A stretch of 64,000 nucleotides of DNA from Sulfotelmatobacter sp963788225 (GCA_963788225.1 CAWBGI010000002.1:558001-622000); one strand, 5' to 3'. Numbered from the stretch's first letter, positions 17,351 to 25,620 are shown. Notes: generated by a model not told the origin, from the letters alone. Made by a program: numbers and translations.

Positions 17351-18037
17351 TCAGTTACCCAGCGGCTGGAACGGGCTCAGCAGGCTGGAGACTCCGGAGC
17401 GCCTGCGCAATTCGCTGAGCAGGGCGCTGGCCGCGTTGGTGTAGGTCTTGCTCGGGTCGGAGGGATCGGCCCAGACTGCGTCGTAGATAATCTGCGCCGC
17501 TTCCTTCAAGTCGATGTGCAGGGCGGCTTCGTAGACATCTGCGCGCTCCTGCAGCCGTTCGTAACACCCCTTGCAGATGGTTGCCGCCTCGGCGCCTTGC
17601 GCGTGGTGTTCTCCCAGCGTACACACGACTGGTGAGCTGGCGACTTCGGCGTGCGCCGCGAAAAGCTGCGACTTGAACTCTTTCAGAAAGGCTTCCCGCT
17701 CCTGCTCGACGACGGCAGTGTCGGGCAAAGGTTCGGCAGCCGCCTGCGTTTTCGGAGTGGCCGGGACCACGTTGGGCGAAACCCGCTCTCGGCTGTTGCA
17801 AGCCGGGCACGTGTCAGCGTTGGCGGGATAATAAAGACGGCAGTTGGCGCAAGGGAGTCCATAGCCGGAAGACTTGTGCTGCGCCTCAGCCTCGTGACGC
17901 ACAGCGTTTCGCAGATCGTTGCGAACATTGTTCCTAACATCAGTGTTCCTAACATCATTGTTGCGGGCGTCGTTTTCCGGCATGATCGATTTTGCCGGTT
18001 TGGCGGCTGCGGCGGTTGTGGATCGCGTCACATCCAT
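17351..18037 (-). CDS. Hypothetical zinc-ribbon protein with Asn/Asp/Arg-rich leader
   Basis: A 228-residue protein of unknown function. Residues 22-50 are a degenerate repeat of short N-D/N-V-R units (NDARNNDVRNTDVRNNVRND), encoded by tandem DNA repeats around 17915-17965. A CANC-x11-CPAC zinc ribbon follows (about 60-78), then a charged linker. The C-terminal region has a CTLGEHH / ICKGCYERL pair that could form a second metal site, followed by helices (DLKEAAQIIYDAVWADP). No signal peptide is seen. The neighbours, Ada and a TPR protein, give no functional clue. The DNA-level repeat means the leader may vary in length between strains. Confidence 0.6.
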   Translation of the reverse strand: MDVTRSTTAAAAKPAKSIMPENDARNNDVRNTDVRNNVRNDLRNAVRHEAEAQHKSSGYGLPCANCRLYYPANADTCPACNSRERVSPNVVPATPKTQAAAEPLPDTAVVEQEREAFLKEFKSQLFAAHAEVASSPVVCTLGEHHAQGAEAATICKGCYERLQERADVYEAALHIDLKEAAQIIYDAVWADPSDPSKTYTNAASALLSELRRRSGVSSLLSPFQPLGN

Positions 18038-18161
18038 AAATTCAGGCTCCAGAGTCTTGAGTTTTAGTCTATGCAGTCCCGCGGGCCCGCCGGTAATATC
18101 GGGAGTACACTGCCTGATACTGTCCCTGCGGCCGCGTCGCGTGGCTGCGACTTCGTGTCCT

Positions 18162-19670
18162 TCATTTGCTCTGCATCTCCAACTGCGTCTGCATCAGCTT
18201 TTGGAGTTCGTCGCGGCGGGCGCGGTAAAGCTTGCGCTCGGGATCGAGCCGCGCGGCGGTCTCCAGTTCCAACAAAGCTTCTTCATAGCGGTCCATGCTC
18301 ATCAGGCAGGCCGCCAGAGCGTAGTGGTTGTCGGGCGAAGGTTTGAGGCGAAGCGCCTCACGAAATTCTCTTTCCGCCGCCGCCAGTTGCCCCAGCTGAA
18401 ACAGCGCCGTGCCGAGAGCGTGGTGGGCGGCGTCGGAATCGGGATTCAGGCTGACGGCCACGCGCAGTTCGCGCACGCCTTCCTCCAGCTTGTCACCCAG
18501 CAACAACGCCTCACCCAGGGCGCGGTGTTCCGGCGAACCCGTGGGATTCTGGCGAACCGCCAGTTGCAATTCATCGATGGCGCTGCTGTAGTCCTTCCTC
18601 GACATGTAAGCGCGAGCCATGCAACTGTGCCCCTGCTCCCACTCGGGATGCTCGCGATAAAGCTCGCGCAATTCGACGATGGCGCCCTCGAAGTCGCCCT
18701 TATCGCAATAAGTGTTGCCCAGGTTGTTGCGAACGGACGCTTCCTCGGGCGCAAGGCGCTTGGCTTCCTGATACTCGGCGATGGCTTCATCGAGCTTGTT
18801 GGTTTCGTGCAAAATCAGCGCCAGATTGGCATGGGCCTGCCAGAATTCCGGGTTCAGATGAAGAGCGTGGCGATAAGCGGCAATGGCGGCGGGCGCGTTT
18901 CCATCGGCGTGAAGAGTGATGCCCAGGTCGTAATAAGAATCCACGTTATCGGCATCGCGGGCGAGGGCCTCATTAAAAGCGTGAACGGCGGCGCGGTATT
19001 GTCCGTTGGAATACAGCGCGAGGCCGAGGAACTGATACGCCTCGGCGTTCTGCGGATCCATGCTGAGGGCGGTGCGCGCTTCCGCAATCGCGTTGGGACC
19101 GTCATCGAGTAAATAAAACAGGTAAGCCAGGGCGCTGTGATTCTCAGGCAAGTCCGGCATAAGGTGCGCAGACTGTGTGAACTCGTCGAAAGCATCTTCG
19201 AAGCGTCCCTGTTGCCGGAGCATGGCGCCTAGGGCGAAGTGCAGCGAGGCATTCTGGGGATCGGAATTCAGAGCTTGGCGCAAATCAAGTTCAGCTTCGT
19301 GTAAGCGTTGAGCCCGGGCGTCAGCGGCAGCCTCCACCAGGATTGCCGGAATCTCGGAGGCCCCGGTTTCGGAAACCGAAGAGTCCGCAGTAGCGGAAGG
19401 CTTCAGATTGGCCTTCGTCAGAGTGTGCACCAGGGTTGCATCGGCGCCGGCAGCTTCAAGCTGACGAATCTCCTGCCTGCCAGGAACGCTGGCGATGCCG
19501 CGCTCTTGCACGATGCGCACGAGACGGCTACTGGGCACGCCGGCCGTGAGCCAAGCCATCAACTGAACGGAGTTTACCGGCTGGCTTTCGCTGGCGTGGG
19601 CAGCGAAAGCCGCTGCAATAAGAAACAGAAACAATGAAAGGCCCTTGCGCTTCACTCGACTCTCCGGCAA
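18162..19670 (-). CDS. Exported TPR-repeat protein
   Basis: A 502-residue protein with a signal peptide (RKGLSLFLFLIAAAFAAHAS). A small N-terminal module (about 30-90; AWLTAGVPSSRLVRIVQERG) of the type seen in acidobacterial TPR proteins is followed by around ten tetratricopeptide repeats from about residue 115 to the end. Repeats such as NASLHFALGAMLRQQGRFED and AEAYQFLGLALYSNGQYRAA show the canonical W/L-G-Y-A-P pattern. It is probably a periplasmic scaffold for protein complexes; there is no catalytic domain. Transcription runs leftward from the spacer that also serves tatA, and that spacer holds a CRP-like palindrome. Confidence 0.8.
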   Translation of the reverse strand: MPESRVKRKGLSLFLFLIAAAFAAHASESQPVNSVQLMAWLTAGVPSSRLVRIVQERGIASVPGRQEIRQLEAAGADATLVHTLTKANLKPSATADSSVSETGASEIPAILVEAAADARAQRLHEAELDLRQALNSDPQNASLHFALGAMLRQQGRFEDAFDEFTQSAHLMPDLPENHSALAYLFYLLDDGPNAIAEARTALSMDPQNAEAYQFLGLALYSNGQYRAAVHAFNEALARDADNVDSYYDLGITLHADGNAPAAIAAYRHALHLNPEFWQAHANLALILHETNKLDEAIAEYQEAKRLAPEEASVRNNLGNTYCDKGDFEGAIVELRELYREHPEWEQGHSCMARAYMSRKDYSSAIDELQLAVRQNPTGSPEHRALGEALLLGDKLEEGVRELRVAVSLNPDSDAAHHALGTALFQLGQLAAAEREFREALRLKPSPDNHYALAACLMSMDRYEEALLELETAARLDPERKLYRARRDELQKLMQTQLEMQSK

Positions 19671-20033
19671 CGGTTTGGCTGGCTGGGTTGCGTTGATGGC
19701 CTACTCTTTGGCGCGGTCCCGCTTCTTCGGAACCGCCAAGCCCACATTAGCGCCCCGATGGAGCCGTAGGTAAGGTCACGGAAGTAATATCCCGGCATAA
19801 CTCAGTTGCGTCCGGACCCGTCCAATGGCTGTCACCACGTGCTGTGATTTTCATCACAGCTTTCATCCCGTCTGGATGAAAGACTGAAGGGCAGGGATGG
19901 GAACCCCACTTCATATCAAGAAAACTGGAAGCGGGGTTTGAGACCGAGCTGAAGTCCGGAGGCGAGGTTTGACTTCCCCATATCCGTCCGGTACCGTATA
20001 AATAGCTGAAAGTGTGGTCCTTGGAGGTTCTGT
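19671..20033. promoter_or_regulatory. Divergent spacer upstream of TPR gene and tatA
   Basis: This 363-bp gene-free spacer separates divergent genes. Its notable content is two adjacent hairpins at 19841-19882: the CRP-like palindrome described separately, and CTTTCATCC / GGATGAAAG with a 5-bp loop at 19860-19882. The sequence CCTTGGAGG shortly before tatA at 20034 supplies a ribosome binding site. Nothing else is recognisable. Confidence 0.4.
19843..19858. promoter_or_regulatory. CRP/FNR-family consensus palindrome TGTGA-N6-TCACA
   Basis: TGTGATTTTCATCACA is an exact match to the Escherichia coli CRP core (TGTGA-N6-TCACA), and the arms extend one base each way as CTGTGA/TCACAG. It lies about 170 bp upstream of the TPR gene and 175 bp upstream of tatA. 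A related site (TGTGACATTCGTCACG) occurs upstream of the porin gene at 33.9 kb. A CRP-family regulator is the likely binder, but none is encoded in the window. Confidence 0.5.
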
Positions 20034-20243
20034 ATGTTCGAAGGTCTGTTTCAACCGACGCACCTGATTATCATTTTCGCGATTGCGCTCCTGATTTTTG
20101 GCCCCAGGAAATTGCCCGAACTCGGCAAGGGGCTGGGTGAGGGGATCCGTGCCCTGAAGGAAGGCATGAAAGACAACCCGCCGGCTTCGGCCGAGCAGGC
20201 CAAGAACACCGAGTCCAAGGATTCCAAGGAAACCAAGAGCTAG
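20034..20243 (+). CDS. tatA: Sec-independent protein translocase subunit TatA/TatE
   Basis: A 69-residue subunit of the twin-arginine translocase. It has one N-terminal membrane helix (LIIIFAIALLIFGPRKLPEL), the conserved FGP hinge, and an amphipathic helix (GKGLGEGIRALKEGMKD) followed by a short charged tail. The length is typical for TatA. TatB and TatC are not in the window. It would form the pore that exports the two Tat-signal glycosidases encoded earlier. The gene stands alone, with GGAGG upstream and a separate downstream gene 140 bp away. Confidence 0.9.
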   Translation: MFEGLFQPTHLIIIFAIALLIFGPRKLPELGKGLGEGIRALKEGMKDNPPASAEQAKNTESKDSKETKS

Positions 20244-20384
20244 CCGCTCGCTTCGCGGACAGTAATCTTCTTTGCTTCAGCCGCAGTTTTGTCGCCGTTT
20301 TCTGTCTCGTTCCAAAGTAGCCCTGGGCCCCTTAAATAGCATCTGAGCCTTGACACTGACTCTAAATTCTGGAGGTAGGCAGCG

Positions 20385-21485
20385 TTGCGTAAACTCGAGC
20401 TGGTTGCGCTGATTGTGTTTTTAGTCATGGCCTCGGCGGCTTTCGCCGACCAGATCACTTTGAAGAATGGCGACCACCTGACCGGTACGGTCGTCAAATC
20501 CGACGGCAAGACTCTGGTGTTGCACACGGAATTTGCGGGAGACGTCACCCTGCAGTTTGCCGCGATCACACAGATCGCCACCGAGAAGCCGTTGCACGTG
20601 GCATTGAAGAATGGCCAGACCGTGGTAGGACCGATCACCACGAGCAATGGAAAGCTGGAGGTTGCTTCGAGGACCGGCGCTCCGGTGGAAGCGCCGACGG
20701 ATAGCGTGGTCGCGATCCGCAACGATGCCGACCAGTTAGCCTATGAGAAGTCGCTGCATCCCGGCCTTCTGGAAGGTTGGAAGGGCGGAGCCGCCGTGGG
20801 CTTTTCGCTGACCGGCGGCAATAGCCAAACCGAGAACCTGTCGGTCGCTTTCAATGCCGCCCGCGCCACCAAGGATGACAAGCTCAGCCTGTACACGACT
20901 GCCGTGTATGGCACGAACCAACTAGCCACTCCCAGCACGACCGCCAACATTGAGACCGGCGGCATTCGTTATGACCGCAACATCACTCCGAAAATGTTTG
21001 CCTTTGTAGCAGCCGATTTCATGGCCAATGCTCTGCAGGACCTGAATCTGCGCTCGGTGGGCAGTGTGGGTCTTGGCTACCACGCCATCAAGGGCAACAA
21101 GACGACGCTGGACCTGCTGGCAGGCGGCAACTTCACGGATGAAAACTACACCCAGTTCATTATGGTGCCGGCCATGGGCTCGACACCCGCCTTTACCTAT
21201 TCCACCAAGCTGATACACAATTTCGGCGCGCTGACTCTAGGCGAAGAGCTGATGCACAAGCTGGGCAAGAGCACCGTGCTGACCCAGAAACTGTATCTCT
21301 TTCCCGACCTCACGCAGACTGGCGAATACCGCGGAACGTTTGATCTGGGGCTGGTCACGAAGATCAGCAAATGGCTGGGCTGGCAGAACCAGTTCAATGA
21401 TATCTACGTTTCGAACCCTCCTGCAGGCACGAAGCAGAATGACGTTGTGCTAACGACTGGGTTGAACTTCTCGTTCGCCCACTAA
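20385..21485 (+). CDS. DUF481 family outer-membrane protein
   Basis: A 366-residue exported protein starting with TTG at 20385; GGAGG lies 9 bp upstream and the signal peptide MRKLELVALIVFLVMASAAF begins at that codon. Residues 22-100 form a small beta domain with repeated DQITLKNGDHLTGTVV and LKNGQTVVGPI motifs. The C-terminal part (about 125-366) is the DUF481 beta-barrel, with alternating aromatic strands and a terminal aromatic-containing strand (NFSFAH). DUF481 proteins such as YdiY are outer-membrane barrels of unknown role, sometimes acid- or salt-induced. A clear Rho-independent terminator follows. Confidence 0.75.
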   Translation: MRKLELVALIVFLVMASAAFADQITLKNGDHLTGTVVKSDGKTLVLHTEFAGDVTLQFAAITQIATEKPLHVALKNGQTVVGPITTSNGKLEVASRTGAPVEAPTDSVVAIRNDADQLAYEKSLHPGLLEGWKGGAAVGFSLTGGNSQTENLSVAFNAARATKDDKLSLYTTAVYGTNQLATPSTTANIETGGIRYDRNITPKMFAFVAADFMANALQDLNLRSVGSVGLGYHAIKGNKTTLDLLAGGNFTDENYTQFIMVPAMGSTPAFTYSTKLIHNFGALTLGEELMHKLGKSTVLTQKLYLFPDLTQTGEYRGTFDLGLVTKISKWLGWQNQFNDIYVSNPPAGTKQNDVVLTTGLNFSFAH

Positions 21486-21503
21486 AGGCACTGCGGAATC
21501 CGA

Positions 21504-21531
21504 AGCCGCTCGTGAGAGCGGCTTTTTGTTT
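21504..21531 (+). terminator. Rho-independent terminator after DUF481 gene
   Basis: A perfect 8-bp stem (AGCCGCTC / GAGCGGCT) with GTGA loop is followed directly by TTTTTGTTTG. It starts 19 bp after the stop codon of the DUF481 gene. Confidence 0.85.
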
Positions 21532-21546
21532 GAGCGCCAATTGAAG

Positions 21547-21762
21547 CTACCGATAAGCGTGTGCAATCCATACCTGATACGCGACTACCACCATCATGAA
21601 CAGAAGATAGAGCCGCAGCGCCCACACGATGAGGAGTTCGGCACCTTTGAGCCGCCTCCGGGGGATGAAATGTTTTTTGGCTCGCGCGAGTTGGTCGTGC
21701 TCGAGCGAGGACAAGACCCAGCTTTGATCGGAAGCTGCGGCGTGCGTGTCGTCCTTTTTCAT
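21547..21762 (-). CDS. Small hypothetical membrane protein
   Basis: A 71-residue protein with a polar N-terminus, a basic stretch (KKHFIPRRRLKG) and one C-terminal membrane helix (LYLLFMMVVVAYQVWIAHAY). The positive-inside rule predicts an inward-facing N-terminus. It lies downstream of the Nramp gene on the same strand, about 95 bp past its stop, with a dispersed repeat between them. The ATG at 21762 or a GTG one codon earlier could be the start. No function is recognised; the coherent membrane segment is the main reason to accept it. Confidence 0.45.
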   Translation of the reverse strand: MKKDDTHAAASDQSWVLSSLEHDQLARAKKHFIPRRRLKGAELLIVWALRLYLLFMMVVVAYQVWIAHAYR

Positions 21763-21773
21763 CACTGTGATGT

Positions 21774-21855
21774 ACCTCAGGGCTGAAGCCCAATTCGTGA
21801 ACTAGTGGCCACTGAATTTCTTGCTTGTAACGCAGGCTGACGGCCTGCCCACCCC
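21774..21855. repeat. Dispersed repeat, copy 1 (CAGGGCTGAAGCCC ... GCAGGCTGACGGCCTGC)
   Basis: It begins ACCTCAGGGCTGAAGCCC and ends CGCAGGCTGACGGCCTGCCCACC. A second copy at 52459-52530 shares both ends with a different middle. Each end is itself a short hairpin (GGGCT/AGCCC and GCAGGC/GCCTGC). Confidence 0.55.
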
Positions 21856-21857
21856 GA

Positions 21858-23228
21858 CTAAGTTCCGCCCAGAGCGGTGAAAATGTTGGGCGCGATTATG
21901 CTGACGCCGAAAAGCACACCCGCGGCCGCAAGGACAAGTACCACGCCAGTCGACAATACATTTGCCCACAGCGGGCTGACCAGGTCGCCCATGATTTCTT
22001 TATCGTTCACCAGCAGAAAAAGAAACACCAACGCCGGAGGCATAGCCAAAACCGCGACCACGTTCACCAGCAGAACCACGTACACCAGCGGCAGGCCGGG
22101 GATTAGAACGATGGCCGCCGCAGCCACAGCGCACAGACTCAAAACCGCGTAGAACGACTTGCCTTCTCCCATGGGCAGATTGAGGCTGTGCGGCTTGTGC
22201 GCCACCTCGCCGAAGGCATAGGCCGATGAAGTTGAAATGGTGATGGCGGCGACGATGCCCGCCTCAACCATGCCGAGCGCAAACAGCGATGCCCCGAAGC
22301 GGCCGATGATCGGCTCAAGCGCTTGAGCGAATTCGGCAGCTTGAAAATTGTCGGCCGTCATCTGATGGGTGAACAACGGCGCGGTCGCCAGGATCGTTGC
22401 TATCGCCGCTGCCGCTGCTAGTGTTGCTCCCAGCACAGTGTCGATGCGGCCGAAGCGGATGTCTTTCGTGGTCATTCCTTTGTCGACGGTCGCGCTCTGC
22501 TGAAAGAAAAGCATCCAGGGCGTGACGGTGGCGCCAATGTCGGCGAGCATGAGCAGCAAAGTGTCTTTGTTGAAGCCGGGCAGCGGTCGCCACGTGGCAA
22601 ATGCATGGCCGACCGAGTGCCTGTTCGGGTGGGTCATCAGCGCGACTGGAATGAATATCAAGTTGAATACTGCGGCGGCGAGCGTGATGCGCTCCCAGGT
22701 CCAATAGCGGTGACTCATGAGCGCGGCGTAGAGGATGACGAGGGCAATCAAAATTGCAATCCAGGGAGGCACACCGAAGAAACCCAGGCCGGCGCGTATC
22801 GCGATGAACTCGGTGATCAGCGTGAGGAAGTTTCCGATGCCGAGGTCGATCATGGAAAACCATCCCCAGAAAGGGCCGAAGCGTTCGAAGATCAGTTCGG
22901 CGTGTCCGCGATGCGTGGCGGCGCCCAGGCGCACCGTCATCTCTTGCACGACGATCGCCATGCAAAATGTGAGGGCGACGAATGGGATGAAGAATCCCAC
23001 GCCGAACTTCGCGCCCGTCGCGGCGTAGGAGAGCATGCTGGGGCCGTCGTTCTCTCCCAGCATGACCAGAACACCCGGGCCAACCAGCAGCCACAGCAGC
23101 CGCGCTCGGGAAGAAAAGCCACGCCGGGCACGAGCCTCGGAAACGCGCACGCGGTCATGGGCGCGGTCCACGTCTTCGTGAGTAATGACTACGGCTTCGT
23201 CTTCGTTTTGGGCGACGACTGGCTTCAT
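21858..23228 (-). CDS. Nramp-related divalent metal transporter with non-canonical metal motifs
   Basis: A 456-residue inner-membrane protein with about 11 helices and the Nramp fold order (GPGVLVMLGENDGPSMLSYA at helix 1, then RLGAATHRGHAELIFERFGP). Canonical Nramps bind metal through DPGN in helix 1 and MPHN in helix 6. Here these are ENDGPS and TPWM (GATVTPWMLFFQQSA), as in the divergent bacterial clade with DDDPSG-type motifs. Selectivity may therefore differ from MntH. The gene lies 207 bp downstream of an MntR-like regulator gene on the same strand, and a TTAA-type palindrome at 23311-23332 sits in its promoter region. The N-terminal 40 residues are charged and cytoplasmic. Confidence 0.8.
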   Translation of the reverse strand: MKPVVAQNEDEAVVITHEDVDRAHDRVRVSEARARRGFSSRARLLWLLVGPGVLVMLGENDGPSMLSYAATGAKFGVGFFIPFVALTFCMAIVVQEMTVRLGAATHRGHAELIFERFGPFWGWFSMIDLGIGNFLTLITEFIAIRAGLGFFGVPPWIAILIALVILYAALMSHRYWTWERITLAAAVFNLIFIPVALMTHPNRHSVGHAFATWRPLPGFNKDTLLLMLADIGATVTPWMLFFQQSATVDKGMTTKDIRFGRIDTVLGATLAAAAAIATILATAPLFTHQMTADNFQAAEFAQALEPIIGRFGASLFALGMVEAGIVAAITISTSSAYAFGEVAHKPHSLNLPMGEGKSFYAVLSLCAVAAAAIVLIPGLPLVYVVLLVNVVAVLAMPPALVFLFLLVNDKEIMGDLVSPLWANVLSTGVVLVLAAAGVLFGVSIIAPNIFTALGGT

Positions 23229-23310
23229 TGGTTGAGCTGGAGTAATTGCGGCATCGAGCCAATCCCCGCTGACATGTCTTTGCGGAGATTAGCGTAAGTA
23301 TACAGTATAG

Positions 23311-23332
23311 ACTAAACTATGGTTAACTAAAC
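23311..23332. promoter_or_regulatory. Candidate MntR operator A (upstream of Nramp gene)
   Basis: CTAAACTATGGTTAACTAAA, about 85 bp before the Nramp start codon. It shares TAAACTATGGTTAAC with sites at 24126-24142 (upstream of the regulator gene) and 34007-34024 (upstream of the porin gene). The half-sites flank a TATG centre. DtxR-family proteins bind palindromes of this size; binding by the adjacent regulator is inferred. Confidence 0.55.
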
Positions 23333-23399
23333 AGTGATACGCCCGCGAGTTGTCAAAGAAATGCCTCGCTAAGCCGTGTTGTGCCCAAAGATGTAAAGG

Positions 23400-23426
23400 G
23401 ATCCTTCGGCTACGCCCAGGATGACA
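23400..23426. repeat. Short version of the GATCCTTCG...CAGGATGACA element
   Basis: GATCCTTCGGCTACGCCCAG followed by GATGACA. It keeps both conserved flanks of the longer elements at 53880 and 59578 but has only a minimal core. It lies just past the stop codon of the DtxR-family gene. Confidence 0.5.
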
Positions 23427-23435
23427 AACGTTGTC

Positions 23436-24104
23436 TCAGCCGGCGGGATGCAAGTCGGCGGAAACCCACACGCGCTCCGCTGCAGCCCGGCCCAAAGAGA
23501 TGTTGCCGGCCCTGGTGGATAAAGTGAGGGTCTGATCGTAATTGCGTTCGAGCAGGCGCAACCTGGAGCCGGGACGAATGCCGCGGGCTTCGAGAAACTC
23601 GAGCAGGCGGCGGTCGCGTTCATAAATTCCACTGACGGCATAGACGGCTCCGGGCGCGGCGTCAGCTAGCAGAGTAAGCCCGCGCTGGCGGCGGCTGGCG
23701 GGGCTTTCCATCTCGCTGAGATTGCCATGAGGGCACGCGCCTCCTTTGCCTAACTTCGCGAGAAGCTTTGCCTCGAAGTCGGGCGACACGGCGTGCTCGA
23801 GACGCTCCGCTTCGTCGTGTACCTTCCACCACTCCATGCCGAAAAGTTCCGCCAACATGCGTTCGATCAGGTGGTGGCGCAGCGTGAGTTTGCGGGCAAT
23901 TCTGCGGCCGGCAGCCGTAAGGCGCACGTGGCCGTCGGCCTGGACGCGAACCAGACCGTCCTTCCTCAGCCGCCGCACCGCCATAGTGACCGCTGGCGCC
24001 GACACCTTCAGCCAATCCGCAAGCCGAGCCGAGATAACACTTTCGCCTTCACTTTCGGCCTCGAGAATCGCCTTGAGATAGTCTTCCTTTGAAACTGTAA
24101 TCAT
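23436..24104 (-). CDS. DtxR/MntR family metal-dependent regulator with FeoA-like C-terminus
   Basis: A 222-residue regulator. The winged helix-turn-helix spans about 1-65, a dimerisation and metal domain about 66-140, and an SH3/FeoA-like domain about 150-220 (RLLEFLEARGIRPGSRLRLL). Aligning by eye, the primary metal residues are Asp8, His77, Glu100, Glu103 and His104 (VHDEAERLEH). DtxR and IdeR have Cys where this protein has Glu100, and Met where it has Asp8; MntR has Asp and Glu at those places. This favours Mn over Fe sensing. Position 11 is Lys rather than the MntR Glu. It lies upstream of the Nramp gene, and TTAA-type palindromes lie beside both genes. Confidence 0.85.
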   Translation of the reverse strand: MITVSKEDYLKAILEAESEGESVISARLADWLKVSAPAVTMAVRRLRKDGLVRVQADGHVRLTAAGRRIARKLTLRHHLIERMLAELFGMEWWKVHDEAERLEHAVSPDFEAKLLAKLGKGGACPHGNLSEMESPASRRQRGLTLLADAAPGAVYAVSGIYERDRRLLEFLEARGIRPGSRLRLLERNYDQTLTLSTRAGNISLGRAAAERVWVSADLHPAG

Positions 24105-24125
24105 CTGGGGAGATTATACGATGGA

Positions 24126-24142
24126 GTTAAGTGTGGTTAAGG
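24126..24142. promoter_or_regulatory. Candidate MntR operator B (upstream of the regulator gene)
   Basis: GTTAAGTGTGGTTAAGG lies about 20 bp upstream of the regulator start codon, where it could mediate autoregulation. It has the same spacing and TGGTTAA half as sites A and C. The divergent purD gene begins about 180 bp away, so control of purD is less likely. Confidence 0.5.
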
Positions 24143-24168
24143 CTGATTTCCCCGGGGAGGGACGAATG

Positions 24169-24256
24169 CAGAAGTCAGAAGTCAGAATGCAGAAGTAAAA
24201 CCTATTGTCTGGTCGCCCCCCAGGTTTTACTTCTGCATTCTGACGTCTGACTTCTG
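24169..24256. repeat. Long inverted repeat (35-bp arms) built of CAGAAGT words
   Basis: The left arm 24169-24203 and right arm 24222-24256 are complementary over 35 bases with a single mismatch, around an 18-base loop. The arms consist of near-tandem copies of CAGAAGT, for example AGAAGTCAGAAGTCAGAATG. Transcribed, this would form a very stable hairpin between the divergent regulator and purD genes. It could be a mobile or REP-like element. Confidence 0.75.
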
Positions 24257-24321
24257 ACTTTCCTTTCCTTCTCCGGTTTGACAGCTTTCCCACTCTGCCC
24301 CTAACCTGATTCTCTCTGGCT

Positions 24322-25592
24322 ATGAAAGTTCTGGTTCTCGGCAACGGTGGACGCGAGCACGCTCTCGTATGGAAGCTGCGGCAGTCCCCGGGCGTTTCGA
24401 AACTCTACTGCGCCCCGGGCAACGGCGGTATCGCGGAGGAAGCGGAATGCCTGCCGGTGGACTTGAAGATGCTGGATTCAATCATTGCTTTGGGTGAGCA
24501 AGTTAGGCCGGACCTTACCGTAGTGGGGCCTGAGTTGCCGCTGACCCTGGGGATAGTGGATGAATTCACGCGCCGCGGATGGCCTGCATTCGGCCCTACT
24601 AAAGCGGCTGCGCAACTCGAAGCAAGTAAGAGCTTCGCTAAGGAATTCCTGCAGCGGCATCACATCCCCACGGCTCCTTATGCGATCTGCGATTCAGTGG
24701 AAGAGGTGCGCACGGCTCTGGCGCATTTCCACCTGCCTGTCGTGGTCAAGGCCGATGGATTAGCGGCGGGCAAGGGTGTGGTGATCGCCACCAGCAAAGA
24801 AGAGGCTGCCCGCGTGGCGGCAGAAATGCTTAGCGGCAAGATGGTGGGCCAGGCGGGCGCGCGCGTCGTGCTCGAGGAATGTTTGAAGGGTGACGAGCTT
24901 TCATTTCTTGTGCTCAGCGATGGTGAGCGCGTGGCTCCGCTGGTGGCGGCGCAGGATCACAAGCGTGTGGGCGATGGCGACACCGGGCCCAATACCGGCG
25001 GTATGGGCGCCTATTCAACGCCGAGCATCATCGACGACAAGATGCGCGACTGGCTGGTGCATCACATTGCGCGCCCCGTGGTCGAGGGCATGAAGGCTGA
25101 GGGCGCGGAGTTTAAGGGCGTTCTGTACTGCGGGCTGATGATGACGGCTCGCGGTCCCATGGTGCTTGAATTCAACTGCCGCTTCGGCGATCCCGAGACG
25201 CAGCCCATCCTGATGCGGCTGGAGAGCGATCTGGTGGATGCGCTGGAAGCCTCGATTGCAGGCCGGGTCAGCGAAGGCGATTTCAAGTGGTCGGGCGATG
25301 CCTCCGTGTGCGTTGTGATGGCGTCGGAGGTTATCCGGGGACGTATGATGTGGGGAAAAATATCGTGGGACTCGGTCAGGCCGCGGCCATTGACGGCGTG
25401 AAGGTCTTTCACGCGGGGACTTCGAAACGCGACGGAGAATTCTATACCGCTGGCGGGCGAGTGCTCGGCGTGTCGGCGCGCGCGCCGGAGTTGAGTACCG
25501 CCGTGCAACGGGCCTATGAGGCCTGCGGGAAGATTCATTTCGATGGCGCGCACTATCGTAAAGACATCGCCGCGCGGGCGATGAAGAAATAA
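24322..25592 (+). CDS. purD: Phosphoribosylamine-glycine ligase PurD, interrupted by an apparent one-base frameshift
   Basis: GAR synthetase, the second step of purine synthesis. The N-terminal LGNGGREHALVWKLRQSP, the ATP-grasp core (VVKADGLAAGKGVVIA, GPNTGGMGAYS) and the EFNCRFGDPETQ metal motif are in one frame. That frame shifts near 25327-25330, after DASVCVVMASE, and would end at 25401. The next frame continues the family without loss: GYPGTYDVGKNIVGL to DGAHYRKDIAARAMKK, stop at 25592. One missing G in the GGAGG run explains it; with it restored the protein is about 423 residues, the usual length. Because purD is essential for purine synthesis and purE follows 28 bp later intact, a sequencing error is more likely than a pseudogene. 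Confidence 0.85.
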
Positions 25593-25620
25593 TGACGAAG
25601 AAATAATTCTGAGGAGATTG

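Noticed and set aside
17919..19112. 397-codon plus-strand frame over the TPR gene
   Set aside because: It is the reverse of TPR codons; the TPR pattern on the minus strand is unambiguous.
24322..25592. purD as two separate genes
   Set aside because: The two frames join into one family-length protein with a single-base change, so a frameshift explains them better.
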